Source of the DNA: Mesorhabditis belari
Taxonomy: Eukaryota > Nematoda > Chromadorea > Rhabditida > Rhabditidae
Reading direction: 5' to 3'
Length of the DNA stretch: 64,000 nt
Assembly (NCBI GenBank): GCA_958450365.1
Contig: CAUEEP010000737.1
Coordinates: 1,167,501-1,231,500, forward strand
Made by a program: the position numbers and the translations under genes. Positions 1-11,729 of this stretch are shown here, in pieces (within the stretch, counting starts at the first letter, position 1; every line of letters starts with the position of its first letter). The notes under the pieces were generated by a model. The model saw only the letters and a list, made by a program, of their open reading frames with translations. It was not told where the DNA came from and did no database searches.

Positions 1-602
1 GACCATTGCCCTCCACCAAGAACCGCTCCTGGATATTAGAAAAAGCATTTTCTTTAAAAGAACTAATAAATCTCTATCTCGCCTTCATAAAAAAGCACCT
101 CGCCAAACAAAAAAACACATTTGCTTTTGATTACGATTTACGTGAAGTTTATTTTTTCCCAAACAAGCAACTTTATACTACAGATTAAATCGTAAAAACA
201 CACAAAAATATCACAAAACCGGACTTGAGTAAAAGCTTTTCAACGGTTTTTTCACTCTGTCAACAATAAAATGCAAAGAGCAAAATGGATATCACAGAAA
301 AGAGAAGAATAAAAAAAATAAGAAAACAGTTCCAGTCCCGTCAATTTTACACACCTAGGTTTGGTAAAAAAAAGATCGAACTGTTACAATGTTAGCCAAT
401 ATAAAGTCATATACAAATGGGCTAATCGATGATGGGCTTAACTCAAACACAACAGAGTTAGATATTGACACTTTAAAGTTATAGGGCAATTCAAAATAGG
501 TATGACTATCTTTCTAGACATCTTATCACATAAAATAGACAGTAATATTATTGCAAAGATACTTCGACTTTGGATTTAATTTTACAAGGAAAAGCTTTGA
601 AC
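1..602. other. Left-edge intergenic DNA, no gene seen
   Basis: AT-rich sequence downstream of the stop codon of the transporter gene that follows on the minus strand. It probably includes that gene's 3' UTR. The only open frame (6-188, plus) is short, has no recognisable domain and has no splice context, so I do not call it a gene. Confidence 0.5.
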
Positions 603-2417
603 TTAAACTTTAGGGTCGTCATCGTCGTTTTGCTTCATTAAAGGTCGACGATCACTGCTACCCGAATCGCTTGCGAGTGACACGTATCGTATCTTCATAT
701 CCTAAAGAAGAAAATGTTTAAAAACTGTAAACACTAACAAACTAGGTTAAAAATTTAAACACTTGCCTGACTTTTAACCCAAGTGTACAACGCCGAACCG
801 ATCAAGACGACAAAGTTGCTACCCCACCTGAAAAAAATAGTTCGTAAATCTTAGTCGAATAATCGGCCATATTTTTTCCCTATCGCAATTTTTTATGAGA
901 TTGAGAACCTACCATAAGAATGGCTTGACCTCTTGCCACCATCCTACAGCCATCACAGTCTGTGCCGCGGCCTTGGCTGTTCCGGAAATATTGTGGGTGA
1001 GGGGAGATGTCACCTAAGGAAAAAAGTTGAAGGAGATAAATGGCTAATCCTACCTGAATTTGCCAACCAGTCACATAGCCCATCATAAATCCGAAAATGC
1101 CTGAAATGACCATCAACGTCCAGAAAGTGCCCGAGAAAAGTTGGGGGAAGTAGGCAACCTGCCCAAACTCACCACTAAAGCTATTTTAAAAAGAAAAATT
1201 TTATAAAATGTTACCTGAAAAGCATGAGAGGTAGGAATAGAACAATGGCATTCAAGTTATTGTACATCGTTAGTCTCCAAATAGAATCACCGACAGCACC
1301 AAGTGATCTAAATAAAAAAGTGTCCTGCCTTTAAAAAAAGCCAAAAATATATTACAGCCATAAAGCGATTACAAACCTTGAAGTGTAAATGGCATTTAGA
1401 GCGACACAAAGCGAGGCTAGGACTCCATAAACAACACCAGAAACGGATAGAGACCCTAAAAAAGTAAAAATTATGTATACCATTATTTAAGGCACTAACC
1501 AGCAACATCCTCTTGATTTACTCCTAAAAAGAATCCACCGATGATCAACAAACAACATCCAATTGCTCGAGCCGATGTCTTTTGACCAAGAATCAAGTAG
1601 GAGCAAACCTCAAAAAGACATAATAAATTTAAACTTGCTCAATTTTACTTACAACATTGAAAATAGTTGTCAGTGAGCGACCGACGTAATAAAACGACAC
1701 ACCAACGTATTTAAGGCACAAGTTGTTGAATGCAATCATCCCGACGAAAACAATGGAAAGTGGCAAAACCTAAAAATAGAATTTAAAGTGTTGAATTGAA
1801 CAACAAACCTCTCTCGATATTTTTTGATCCAAATACATGTTTGGAAATTGAATGGAGCTGTTAGGGAAAGCCTTGCTGATCTTCGAGAGTATGAAGCACA
1901 ACGCGACAGTGACCACACATTGGAACCATGTGATAAATAGCGGAGCATCAAGCTAAATCCATAGTCATAAACAGTGATGAAGTCACTAATCTTTTGATCT
2001 CATTCTATGTTTAAAGTAAATGATAGGTAATCAAGTAATTTTACAAAATTTAAAAACTTACATGCTCCTGTTCACTGAGCAAATACTTGTTGAGGAAGAC
2101 CAATCCAATTGAGAAGACCCTAAAATAAAAGGAAAATTTTAATATCATCGCAAAACTATTCTAGTATCGGGTAAAAAGAATCGTTAAAAGAATCAGCCTA
2201 CCAATATGAAGCGACCGCCGCGAAAATCTTCGTGTACTGCCGTGAGCGACCCGTGTCCATGGTGGCTGAAAATTCTATAGATTAAAAGCTTCCAAGCAAG
2301 TGAAACAAAGGTTTTAATTGAATAAACCCAGGAAAACAAAGCAATGGGGAAGTTTATGTGATAGAGAATGTGTTTACTTCCGAGATCCTCCTTGGGCAAT
2401 TCGCGTTCGAGACCCAT
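603..2417 (-). CDS. nstp-10: GDP-fucose transporter, SLC35C1 family
   Basis: A multi-pass Golgi nucleotide-sugar transporter that imports GDP-fucose for fucosylation. About twelve short exons join in frame to roughly 350 residues, the normal family length. Diagnostic stretches, in order: [74 protein letters not shown] and [20 protein letters not shown]. These match the human SLC35C1 segments [21 protein letters not shown] and [20 protein letters not shown] almost residue for residue. The start at MGLEREL is the only in-frame ATG before the first transmembrane segment. The C-terminus is short, acidic and cytosolic (ends DDDDPKV). The penultimate intron uses a GC donor (GC at 765-766, context CAG|GCAAGTG), with no GT alternative that keeps the frame. 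A palindromic MITE lies only 18 bp upstream of the ATG. I am sure of the family; the worm symbol is by homology. Confidence 0.93.
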
Positions 2418-2435
2418 TTTTGCCTTAAATTTTAG

Positions 2436-2978
2436 GGGACTATGCAAATACCGCACCGCTACTTACGCACACGTGGAAAAACGTCTTTTGTGCACAATAG
2501 GCCCCGTCCACTAACTTCAAGCGCTAAAAGTTGCACCAAATAGTCCACATTGTTTCGATTGGGCCCAAATTTTTTACAGCATGTTGCACTTGCCTATGTC
2601 CATCTACTGTAAAAATTTTGAGCTTGATAACTTCACTACAAAAAAAAAATTGGGAAGCCATCGTTTGTTTTGCGCGCAAATGACGTCTTTTTTTGCGTCT
2701 TTTGCGCACAAAAAATTTAAGTCACTCTAAAATTTTTTTGTAGTGAAGCTATTAAGCTCAAAATTTTTACAGTATGTCCATAGGCGAGCGCAACATGCTG
2801 TAAAAATTTGGGTCCAATCGAAGCAATGTGGGCCATTTGGTGTAACTTTTAGCGCTTGAAGTTGACGCTAGTGGCTTGAAGTTGGCGCTACTTTTAGCGC
2901 TAGTGGACGGGGCCTATTGTGCGCAAAAGGCGTTTTTCCACGTGTGCGCAAGTAGCGGTGCGGTATTGTCATAGTCCC
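2436..2978. mobile_element. Palindromic hAT-like MITE (foldback element)
   Basis: Two arms of about 230 bp are inverted copies of each other around a short centre near 2650-2735. The ends read GGGACTATG and CATAGTCCC. The element is flanked by a perfect 8-bp duplication, AATTTTAG, at 2428-2435 and 2979-2986. An 8-bp target duplication is typical of hAT transposases. There is no transposase frame inside, so it is non-autonomous. It ends 18 bp before the start codon of the GDP-fucose transporter and must contain or replace its core promoter or 5' UTR. Confidence 0.9.
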
Positions 2979-2986
2979 AATTTTAG

Positions 2987-3436
2987 TTTTGAGGGTTGAA
3001 AACTTATGGAAAACCACCGACAATAAACAAACAAGCTTTGATGATAAATAAGCTGTTATGTAAAGAAAAGATATTCAGTTGAAGCTTGAGATAGCTTTAT
3101 TAAAAGGCCTAGTTAATAAAATTCAAACTGAAGCTTTATTACATTAGTTTTATGCCACATGGGTGCTTTCTCTTTCTCTTTTAAGTTTGCCACGCAAAAT
3201 TAGAGTGCACCTTTTAGACTGTTGCAAGGGACACTGGCTGTTCTCTGATTCTCTACTTGTCTGTCCCCCTCCTTCATCGATCAATTCTCGAGCATCTGCT
3301 TGCTATTGGGCATTATCACCACATAAATTTCCCCTACCTATTTTTCTCGTTTTCCTTTGCTTTTATGTACGATTTACTTTTTAGCTTTTCGATTTTTAAT
3401 GTTTCTTTTTTAGCGGACTCGAGTGATCATCGAAAG
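2987..3436. other. Intergenic region between divergent genes
   Basis: Together with the neighbouring MITE this separates the transporter (minus) from the CCCH gene (plus), so both promoters must lie between 2418 and 3436. Pyrimidine-rich runs precede the plus-strand start. The open frames at 3163-3384 and 3257-3628 show no domain and overlap the true first exon, so they are not called. Confidence 0.5.
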
Positions 3437-5351
3437 ATGGCAGATAGCCGCGACGATAATAATGGATTTTCGGAACAGGTATCATTTTTATTATCAAATT
3501 TCAACGATAGTGGAACCTTTTTGATGACAGGTGGAACTTGTGTAAGCAACTTTGTTTACGGAGGGAGAACTATTTGTTTATTTGGAAATCAGTGTTTAGA
3601 GCGAAGTAGGAAAAGCAGATATATTTAGCGTGCATAATGAGATATCTAAAACTTTGAAAAAATAGGTTTTACGGATACCTTAGTAGGTAGTTAACTTTCA
3701 ACTTTGTTTTCGGTTTTAGGTTATTTCTGGAGTTTTGAGGTTATCATTGGGTTTTCTTTGGTTGTTTGTTAAAAGACCGCCTAACTTAGATTGTTGTACT
3801 TGTACAAAATGAAACAATTTTCATTGACCTGGATTCTTTTAGAAAAGCGAAGGTCCCGAACGAAAGGACGGTGGGCGTGATAGTGGACGTGATCGTGATG
3901 ATGTGTGCCGAGATTTCTTGAAGAACATCTGCAACCGAGGCCGAAATTGCAAATTTTACCACCCTCCCGACGCTGAAAAGCCATCAGAAACGCAAATTCA
4001 CTTCTGCATTGATTATCAGGTTTGCAAGTTTTCTTTGTATTTTAAAATTGTGGCAGCGCAAAACTAAAGTTTAATGAAGCCTTTTTATTTAATAGATTTA
4101 CATTTGATTTTGATCTACTTCTTGAATTGATGAAAAGGCGAAAAAATAAAAAGGCTTTATTGTGCGCAAACGCAGAAAAGATCGTTCAAGTGCTAAGCAA
4201 CCGTTTAGAATCGCGGTTGTACGCGAAACCAATGTCGCTTCGTCCACGTCCCTAAAGAAGAAGCCGAGCGCTACAAAGCGACGCGCGAAGTGAATCTACC
4301 ATTAGGTATTCGGTCGCATTAAACTTTGCTTAAAAACAAGGTCGTAATCGATGAAGCGTTTCGAATTTGAAGTTGAAGTTTCTTTTGCAATATGGCTAAA
4401 ATGATAAGAATTTTGTCTAGTTAAGGCACTGCGGAGTGCTAAAAATCTTTTTGCACTGTATATCTTTAATTGTGATCTATTTTACATCTACAGCTCGCGC
4501 AATTGCCGCAGTGACGAACGGCGACACAATCAACGGAATCCCAGTGTGCAAGGAGTTTCAAACCGGAAAATGTGGTCGTGGCGCGGCGGTAGAAAGCTTA
4601 TTGAGATTCAATTTAGTATTTTTTAGCGCTGTCGCTATTGGCATGTGAATCTCGAAGAAGAGCGCGAGCGAAGGCAGGGCATTCTTTTCATTGCACTTTA
4701 ACATCTTTGTGACAAAAGTGGTGCTAAACTAGTTTTAAATTAAAGTTTAGGGCGAAACAGCTTTGAGTACAGTTCTAGTCTTAACCTAGCAGCAAATGGA
4801 CCACATGCAGGCTTTTGTCATGAACGTGTTATCAAGTTTATTAGAAAAAAAAACAAGATTTTATTCGCTTTGGGCGAGCTTCTTTTTAGTTTTTAAGAGT
4901 AATAGTTAGACCTTAAAAAAGCAAAAAAAAAAAACATTTTAGACTAATTAAAAAATCCTTTTTTAGGCGACGAGGTCTTCCAATGGGTGCTCCTCTCCAT
5001 GGCGGCGGCGGTGGTGGTCGAATGGGCAACTACGGAGGCGGCGGCGGCTCTTATGGTCCACCAATGGGTGGTATGCGACGACCTGCTCCACCAATTGACG
5101 ACTACTATGCTGAAACGAAACGTGCTCGTATGGATGATCAACGTGTCACCGAATTGGAACGCCGATGCGCCGAACAACAAAAGGAAATTGAGGGACTGAA
5201 GCGAGAGCTACAACGTGAACACGAGCGCTACGAGGATTTATATGCATTGTTTCGACAACAGACGGCTGGAGGAGGTGGTGGTGGTGGTGTTTCGAGCGCT
5301 CCGAGTTATGGTCAACCCGGGCAAGCTAACTGGGGAACAACATGGCCCTAA
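3437..5351 (+). CDS. CCCH zinc-finger protein, ZC3H10-like
   Basis: A probable RNA-binding protein with three CCCH fingers and a C-terminal coiled coil, the architecture of ZC3H10. Exons: 3437-3478 (MADSRDDNNGFSEQ), 3843-4019, 4209-4305, 4494 to about 4588, 4627 to about 4678, and about 4968-5351. Finger 1 is C-x7-C-x5-C-x3-H (VCRDFLKNICNRGRNCKFYH). Finger 2 is FCIDYQNRGCTRNQCRFVH and spans an intron. Finger 3 is VCKEFQTGKCGRGA...CRYWH, also split by an intron. The last exon is Gly-rich, then has a heptad-like stretch (VTELERRCAEQQKEIEGLKR), then a second Gly run. Two joins are uncertain. At finger 3, the GT donor at 4589 gives six residues between cysteines, while a GC donor three bases earlier gives the usual five. 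The exon ending near 4678 has no GT, only a weak GC donor. Confidence 0.85.
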
Positions 5352-5515
5352 AGAATCTTTCGCTTTCTGTAAATCTTTAACTACATTCCGTTGATTTCAT
5401 TTGTAATTTGTAATTTGTATTTTGATTGTTATATTGTCAATTTTTATGTTTGTTGTATTATCATTACGCTGGTGATATTGTACTAGACTAAATCTTTGAT
5501 AATTTATGGGTTGAG

Positions 5516-5521
5516 AATAAA
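5516..5521 (+). terminator. Poly(A) signal AATAAA of the CCCH gene
   Basis: A canonical AATAAA lies 165 bp after the stop codon of the CCCH-finger gene, in AT-rich DNA, and is the first such hexamer after the stop. Confidence 0.6.
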
Positions 5522-5861
5522 TTGTCATTGAAGAAAAGCTCAAAATTTTCGTTTACTGCGTAAAATATTTCAAATCAAAATGCAAGTACTATGGTGAAAG
5601 AGCTACAAGACGGAAAGTTTTGATCTTGATTTTCAAAATGCACTAAAAAAACTGGCGATTAGAACACTGGTGAAACACAGAACAAAAAACTGACGATTAA
5701 CTCAATATTTTGGTCAAAGAGGATACAGTAACCAAACGAATTTTCATGTCTGTCACTGGGAACAACTTGAGAAATGAAAAGTTTAGCTCATGTTTTAAAA
5801 CATATTCGATTCATGCTTGTATTTTTGATCCCTAGGTAAGCATTTTTTTGCTTTCAGGCTG
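5522..5861. other. Spacer between two plus-strand genes with splice acceptor at its end
   Basis: No open frame of note. The spacer ends in a strong acceptor, TTTTTTTGCTTTCAG, five bases before the ATG at 5862. An acceptor with no coding exon before it suggests spliced-leader trans-splicing of the next gene. The two genes could form a loose operon, but the gap of about 340 bp after the poly(A) signal is longer than the usual 100 bp or so. Confidence 0.45.
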
Positions 5862-8603
5862 ATGCATCATGGACTACCCCCGTTCCCTAGACCGTCGGCT
5901 CAGCCACCACCGGAGGTTAATGTCGTGAAACCAGCACCGCACTACGACATAAAATTTGTGGAGCGGGATATGCACACATGTAAGTACTGATAGCTTATTT
6001 TTTTAATATCTTTTGTCCAGATGTTCGCATGCCTGCGCTACTAAAGTGGAGTGAAAAAGGCTTCGGAGAGTTGATTTGCGCCGCTAGTATTTACACCTGG
6101 AATTCGGTGAGCTACAGGCAAAGTTTAATTATGTCATCGTTTTATGCAGTGACTTTTTTAAGGGTTGCGTTTGATACTGATACGCTGCTGGATGACTCGC
6201 TTATCACTTCCGAATTTTCATCAAGCTACATACAGGGACAGCAGGTAGCTTTTCGCTTTCGTGGATAGTATATTAAAATAAATACCAATTTAGTTCTTTC
6301 TCGACCTTCTTCTGCAAGATGTCCACTTTATTGGAGAAAATCTGGGGCCTTTTGTTGACAACACCAGCTCGGTGAAAGTGCAGACTGTAAAAGCGAGACG
6401 CTTATCCAGGAAAGATGACAACTTCACATGTGAGTACATTGGCAAGTCTATGAGTTCTATTGTTTTCTTAGTTCCTTTATTGAAAGCGCAGCATTGCCAA
6501 ATTTCCTCGTATATGGCACTCCGTGGCGATCGAAATGGAACCGTTTTTGAGGGATGGAACAAGGACATTGATGAGTTTTGTAGGTACTTTCGTTAAATAG
6601 TATACAGTAAATTTGTAAAAATATAAAATAACTATTTTATTTTCATTTTTTCTATTTTTAGGCCACGTTTTCTTGCCACTGCAAAAATGTTCCAGACAAG
6701 TGAGAGAAATTCGGATTCGAAACGGAGCCCCAGAATACCCCATAAAGAAATTACGTAAACTGTTCTTATCCTCAGTCCTTTAGCATTTTTAGACTGATCA
6801 CATCTGTCCTTCTCAATTGTCAATGCTTCCTCTAACCGGAAAACGAGTACCAATGCCCAATTGGTTACATCGATTGTTCAAGGATATTCGAAAGCTCAAA
6901 TACCTCTTGGTGGACTTTGAAGGTTTTCAAACTTCAATTCTTATTTAACGTTTGCCCCAATTTAGTGTACAAAGGTTGGCATCACGCATTTGGGACGGTC
7001 ACTGGATTTGTAGACACTCAACAAGTACAATGATAACCTAGAAGATTTAGCGTATGCATTTAGATACCTACTCGTGAAATTATGGAAGTCACAATTGAAG
7101 ATGTTCAATTTAATGTTAATTACGGAGTACAGAAAATTGAACAATCCATTCGACATTCAGAGGTTGGTCGTTTCCTTAGAAAAATATAAAAATATCAAAG
7201 TTCAGGAAGCACGGCAAAAACTCCTCGGAGCGCGCTGCCTAATGTATCTTCACCTTAATTTGCCAGGATGGGGTTTGCCACAGTGAGTTAAATTATTGAT
7301 TTAGCTAAAAGGCATTGTTTAGTTACTCGGTTCGTTTATGGCAACCGGAAAACGAGGAGCTTCGCAAACTTTGGAAAGAATGTGACGGTCGGTCTTCGTT
7401 GAATGAATATCCATTAGGCCCAATTGAACCACCACTTTCGCAGTATTATTATGTTTGTTTTATGTGCCTCTTCTTTGATTTCAGAAATTTAGGATTTTAT
7501 AAGTGGTGCTACCAAGTGTTCGTTGACAGCGGGAACAGTTGCAAATGAAAGGATCTACGAGGCAATTGATTTAGATTTGGAGGGCTTGGATCTCAATGAA
7601 CCACAAGCAACAAAGTCTTTTTCGATAAATATGGACAATCAAAGCCTTTTGGCAACTTTATCACTTACTGGGTAACTTACTAAAGTTTCAATGTTATAAA
7701 ATTTATTTTTTAGTTTTTCGCTTCATCAAAACGATGACAAGGGAGTTCTACATCCAATTATCACGAACAAGGATTGTTTAGATGATGTGAATATTTTCAG
7801 CACTTTTGGAATTCTGTATTTTCAGGTGCTTGAACAAACAGGACACCCCTATCCTACTGACAAAGCGTATCGTTGTGACAGGTTAGCTACTCGCTAGCTA
7901 TGCTAATACTAAATCTCAGTTCAGGATTCCACCTACTGTTAAATTCACGTATGAGCCAAAATGGCGTGTTTGGATGGACTCTTCAGTGCATAACGATAAG
8001 CGACTGCGTCAGGTGTTTTGTCCGACTTTTCGTCAAAAATTTTCAAATTTAGATTATCTCGGCTGCAAAGCATCAATTGACTCGTGAACCAGAAGCCTTG
8101 TCATCTGGATTTAGATTGCGGTTTGGGTTATTATCGATTTAAAGGTTGGAAATGTTCTAGAATTGACTGGAAATCATTCTTCCTCGATTTACGAGATCGA
8201 CCAGGTCCATTGACTAAAAAGGACGTTCATGCGGCTGTTCACCGAATTGTCACCGAACGTTTCCAACTGCTGGAAGAGCAAGAGCATCCCATTGTTGAAG
8301 AGGAAACAAATAAAGTGCAACAAGTAAAATCCAACGTTTTCTCAATAGTTATAATACCTTTTAGGCACCTAAGTCTCCGAAAAAAGAAGATTTCGCACGG
8401 CGTCAACAGCGTATTCTTGAACGAATTCGAAATGCGCCGCCGATACCTGATGGAGTGCGTTTTTGAGCACATTTAAAAAATTTTTTGTTTAGTTTTGGCC
8501 TACTCTCAGGGGGCTTTCAAATCTGGAGAACTTAGGCGCCGAGCCGGTGAGAGAAGTTCCAAAACAAGAGCCGGTTTGCGAACAGTTGATAGATATCGAT
8601 TAG
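5862..8603 (+). CDS. Unrecognised intron-rich protein
   Basis: I do not recognise the family. About 14 exons with introns of about 45 bp join into one long protein of roughly 600 residues starting MHHGLPPFPRPSAQ. Readable stretches, in order: YVRMPALLKWSEKGFGELIC, NLGPFVDNTSSVKVQTVKAR, HVFLPLQKCSRQVREIRIRN, PLTGKRVPMPNWLHRLFKDI, VYKGWHHAFGTVTGF, PTREIMEVTIEDVQFNVNYG, LMYLHLNLPGWGLP, DFISGATKCSLTAGTVANER, IPPTVKFTYEPKWRVWMDSS, DWKSFFLDLRDRPGPLTKKD. The C-terminus is charged and ends EQLIDID before TAG at 8601-8603. No signal peptide or membrane segment is evident. Most junctions close in phase, so this is a real, expressed-looking gene. One does not: the join near 6768-6807 is out by one base whichever obvious donor is used, suggesting a local sequence error or an unusual splice site. 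The first ATG follows a splice acceptor, so trans-splicing is likely. Confidence 0.75.
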
Positions 8604-8881
8604 CCAAGTTATTTGATTTATCTTTGTACTGTTAATTCAAATTTTAAACCTTAATTTATAAGTTCCTTTTAAAATTTAAGAGATCTCATAGTGTACTGTG
8701 TGTTTGTATACTTTCGGGTTAATCATTTATTTTATTTCTGTGCCTTAAAATTGGTTGTGTAATTACGTCAACATATATGATAAGGTGAACAAATTTATTT
8801 ACAAAGGATTTTAATAAAATAAATAAAAAATCTTTTTTGTAGTAGAAGGCCGAGATCTTGACGAGTAATATGAAGAGGGAT
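8604..8881. other. 3'-3' spacer of convergent genes
   Basis: This separates the plus-strand unknown gene from the minus-strand NF-YB gene, so it holds only 3' UTRs. An AATAAA at 8813-8818 serves the plus-strand gene. Nothing else is seen. Confidence 0.6.
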
Positions 8882-11729
8882 TTAAGAGAATTTCTGCCGT
8901 TTGGACCCGTTTTGTTTTGAGTTTGGAGATCGTTTGATTGGAGATTTTTGGTGTGAGGCCTGTAATTGGAGCGGTTCTCCGGCTAGATAAATTTCCGTAC
9001 CTGAGCTGGGGGACTTTGCTTGGCTTCTTGGACTTCGTGTTGCGCTGGATGGGGCTAAAAGAAAACGGATAATTTTTTTAAATCTTAATGGTCAATTAGT
9101 CTAATTAGCATTAGCTATTAGCTATTAGCAAATGTTGCCGTTATCCTTCCCATTTTATCACCTTTTAGAATGGAATGGGATTTTGTTTAAAGTTCCTTTG
9201 CTTCTTCTCCCTTTGCACCTACCTCTTCTCCCTCTTGTTGTGGTGGTTGAAGGACGTAGTGCGCGATTTGATCGTTCAAATTAATCGGCAACAACTCTAA
9301 TTCGCCTTCTTCTTCGCCTGAGTTCGTCTATGACTTTGCTTTTGCTTTTGTGACTTACCTGGTTGTGCCAAGTAATGTTGCCCGGTGGTTGGATCGACCA
9401 TAATTTGATAGTTTGACGGTTGGAGGCTCGTTGGATCGGGCACGTTTTCCTGGGATTTGATCTTTGATTAGAATATTTTTAACCACTTCTCTACCGCGTA
9501 AACATAAGTGGCTTGTTGTTGATCGATGTACTCTTGTGTGTGCTCTTCAGCGTGTGCGCTCACCGATGGTGGCATCGTTGAGTTGTGGACGGTTGTAGGC
9601 TGGAAATTTCGTTGAAATTAGATTCTCCTAAATCTAGACGATGAACTTTTTGAGTTATTTTGGGAATCAGAAGTAAATAAGACTATCGGTTTATTGGTAC
9701 ACGATCGAAAGCTTGGTGACTTTCCGAGATCGAGAAACGACTCGAATAGCAGCTCTAAAGCGTTCTTCGACTATTGTAACCACATTCTATAGGTCTAATC
9801 TTTACATTTTAAAGTTATCGTAGTCCTTATTATCATGGGTAGCTGGGTTATGGTTACGTCGTTACGGTCTACGGTAACCATGCTTTATAATAGGTAGATG
9901 TTCGGAAAAAGTTCGTAAGACATCGAAAAGCCAAATCTCTTGGAAACTAGGAAAATCGTATGGCTAAATATACAGTAGAATGATTTTAGTTAAGTTATTT
10001 AATTGTCTCTACGTTCGATCCACTCGCTTGTTCAGAGATTCTTCCCGAGTTCGGTCTTGCCGTGCCGTGTTTTCCCGTCTCGGCTCGATATCTAGAATTT
10101 TGCCTAATTGGGGTTTGAATTGGGACCGATTTATCGTCTGTGATTTTATCCAGCCTTGAGTGTCTCAACTAGTTTTGCTTTAAGTGAAATTTGTAGCAAA
10201 AATATAGCCGACTTTGCGCATAGTGAGCTGCTCGGTCGCTCACCGCTCCTTCCCCTTTACGGGTTCCAAAAGGGAACACCTATTCATCGGGGGGTGTGTG
10301 CCAGACGGCGAGCGATTACGCGCGCGCACAAAGAATACCTCTTCATTTACAAAGGGATTTCTCTTTTGCTTTGTAGGTGATACAAAAAGATATTTAGCTG
10401 TAAATTTGTACTCACGGGTTTTCGGGATCGGCAAATCGATTGAAGTTATTAATTTCATTGATCTTAATCTTAATTGATTCAAATTTTTAGATTTAATAAG
10501 AACCGGGCCTAATTCGGATAGCTGCTGGTTAAAATATAGTATGCTTTTGCTCATTGTGCTTAAACTAGCGTACCTTTTTAAAAAGACCTCCATCGGTTCA
10601 ACGTAGTCATCAAAGCCGAGCTTTTTCAAAGCATCGAGCAAATCGTCCGATGTGATCACTTTTCGTTTTTCCTAAGCATTTTTATTTTCCTTTTCTTTTC
10701 ATCCTTATCAAGAAGTTCCTTCTCTCCTTTATCAAGATATCAAGAAGTATCAAGAAGCTCCTTTTAATCCTTACCTCCAAACATCGATCATTCGCCTCTG
10801 CGGTGATGAAAGAGATGAACTCAGAGACGCAATCCTGAAAAGAGTTACTAAAGATTTGTTAGTGGTTTTTGGAAATCTCGATATTCCAGTTGACTATCGG
10901 TAAATAAGGATCGATTATTTTTGGCTGATCGACCGGTGTTATGGCCGAATGGCTGAGAGCCCTGTGTCTTAATCGGAGGTTAGTCGGGGGGTCAAGGGTT
11001 CGATCCCGTTGATTCATTTTTCGATAGATGCTTTTTCCAGGGTTTTTCTTCCCTAAATTTGGGGCTTAAGGGTTGTGTTTGCCTACTGTTTATACCACAT
11101 TATTTCTGTGAATAAAAGTATTTTTAAAAAACCATACCTGCACGAGCTCCTTCGCCTCTTTGGCCATTTTCCCGCTGGCCGGGATTTGACCGCGCATCAC
11201 TCGGGTGACGTTGGCTGAAAGTTTTTTCATGAAATTGTTGATTTTATATTGTAAAAACATGTCTAATGGTATCATTTATGAGATAAAAAACGCAAATTTC
11301 ATTTGCTACTTTTCTTACCAATCGGCAAGAGTCGATCCTGTTCGTGTAGCATGGAATCTTTCGTTTTCCCATTTTGCTCTCCCGGCTCGGAATCTTTCGA
11401 TAGCCGACTCGTGTCGATTTCCTGTAGCTCCGGCGGTGTGTCACTGTCATTGCTATCATTTTCGTCGTAATCGATTTCCTGGAATTTGATTGGGTTTTGA
11501 TATTTCGCACATTTGATATTTCAAATTCTCACATCATCAGCGATATGTAGCTGGGCGGGGATTGAGAGTGAGCCGGCCATCTGAAATTGGATAGGAAATT
11601 GGTAAACTTGAAAGCTAAAGAAAAGTTTATATGCAAAAGTGTTATTCTAAGCATTACATCATCGTGCTCATCCAAGATGCTCATCGCATTGCGCAGTTGA
11701 CAATAGGTTGGCGTTTCATTTGAGTCCAT
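8882..11729 (-). CDS. nfyb-1: NF-Y transcription factor subunit beta (histone-fold)
   Basis: The NF-YB subunit pairs with NF-YC through a histone fold and, with NF-YA, binds CCAAT boxes in the nucleus. The protein starts [16 protein letters not shown] at 11729, with an acidic N-terminus ([16 protein letters not shown]). The conserved core is spread over five exons: [83 protein letters not shown]. This lines up with human NF-YB (LPIANVARIMKNAIPQTGK, EKRKTINGEDILFAMSTLGF). The exon at 10013-10091 (YRAETGKHG...) completes the last helix. The C-terminal half is Gln-rich ([32 protein letters not shown]) and ends basic ([20 protein letters not shown]). Total is about 340 residues. The intron at 10092-10561 carries a GC-rich patch. 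The intron between the [11 protein letters not shown] and DCVSEF exons carries a tRNA-derived element on the opposite strand. Confidence 0.94.
10225..10335. other. GC-rich, hairpin-prone patch inside an NF-YB intron
   Basis: About 110 bp of clearly higher GC content than its surroundings, in the middle of a 470-bp intron. It holds a small hairpin (GTTCC aaaag GGAAC), a GCGCGCGC run and the inverted pair TCGCTC / GAGCGA. The minus frame is open (10240-10659), but no splice sites connect it to the NF-YB frame and the exon at 10013-10091 already continues the helix. It could be a decayed mobile element, an intronic RNA or a regulatory element. Confidence 0.4.
10938..11132 (+). mobile_element. 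tRNA-derived SINE-like element, copy 1
   Basis: The tRNA-like head has box A (ATGGCCGAATGGCTGAGAGC) and box B (GGGTTCGATCCC), separated as in a long-variable-arm (Leu/Ser type) tRNA. After the head comes a non-tRNA tail (GGGGCTTAAGGGTTGTGTTTG ... ATTATTTCTGTGAATAAAAG), ending A-rich. The same head plus tail recurs at 36.9 and 46.1 kb. It lies antisense in an NF-YB intron. Confidence 0.72.

Noticed and set aside
3163..3628. Two plus-strand frames before the CCCH gene
   Set aside because: Low-complexity Ser/Leu/Phe content, no domain. They overlap the true first exon in another frame.
6107..6150. Apparent intron GTGAGC...GCAG in the unrecognised gene
   Set aside because: Splicing it creates an immediate stop, while reading through keeps the frame open, so I treat it as exon.
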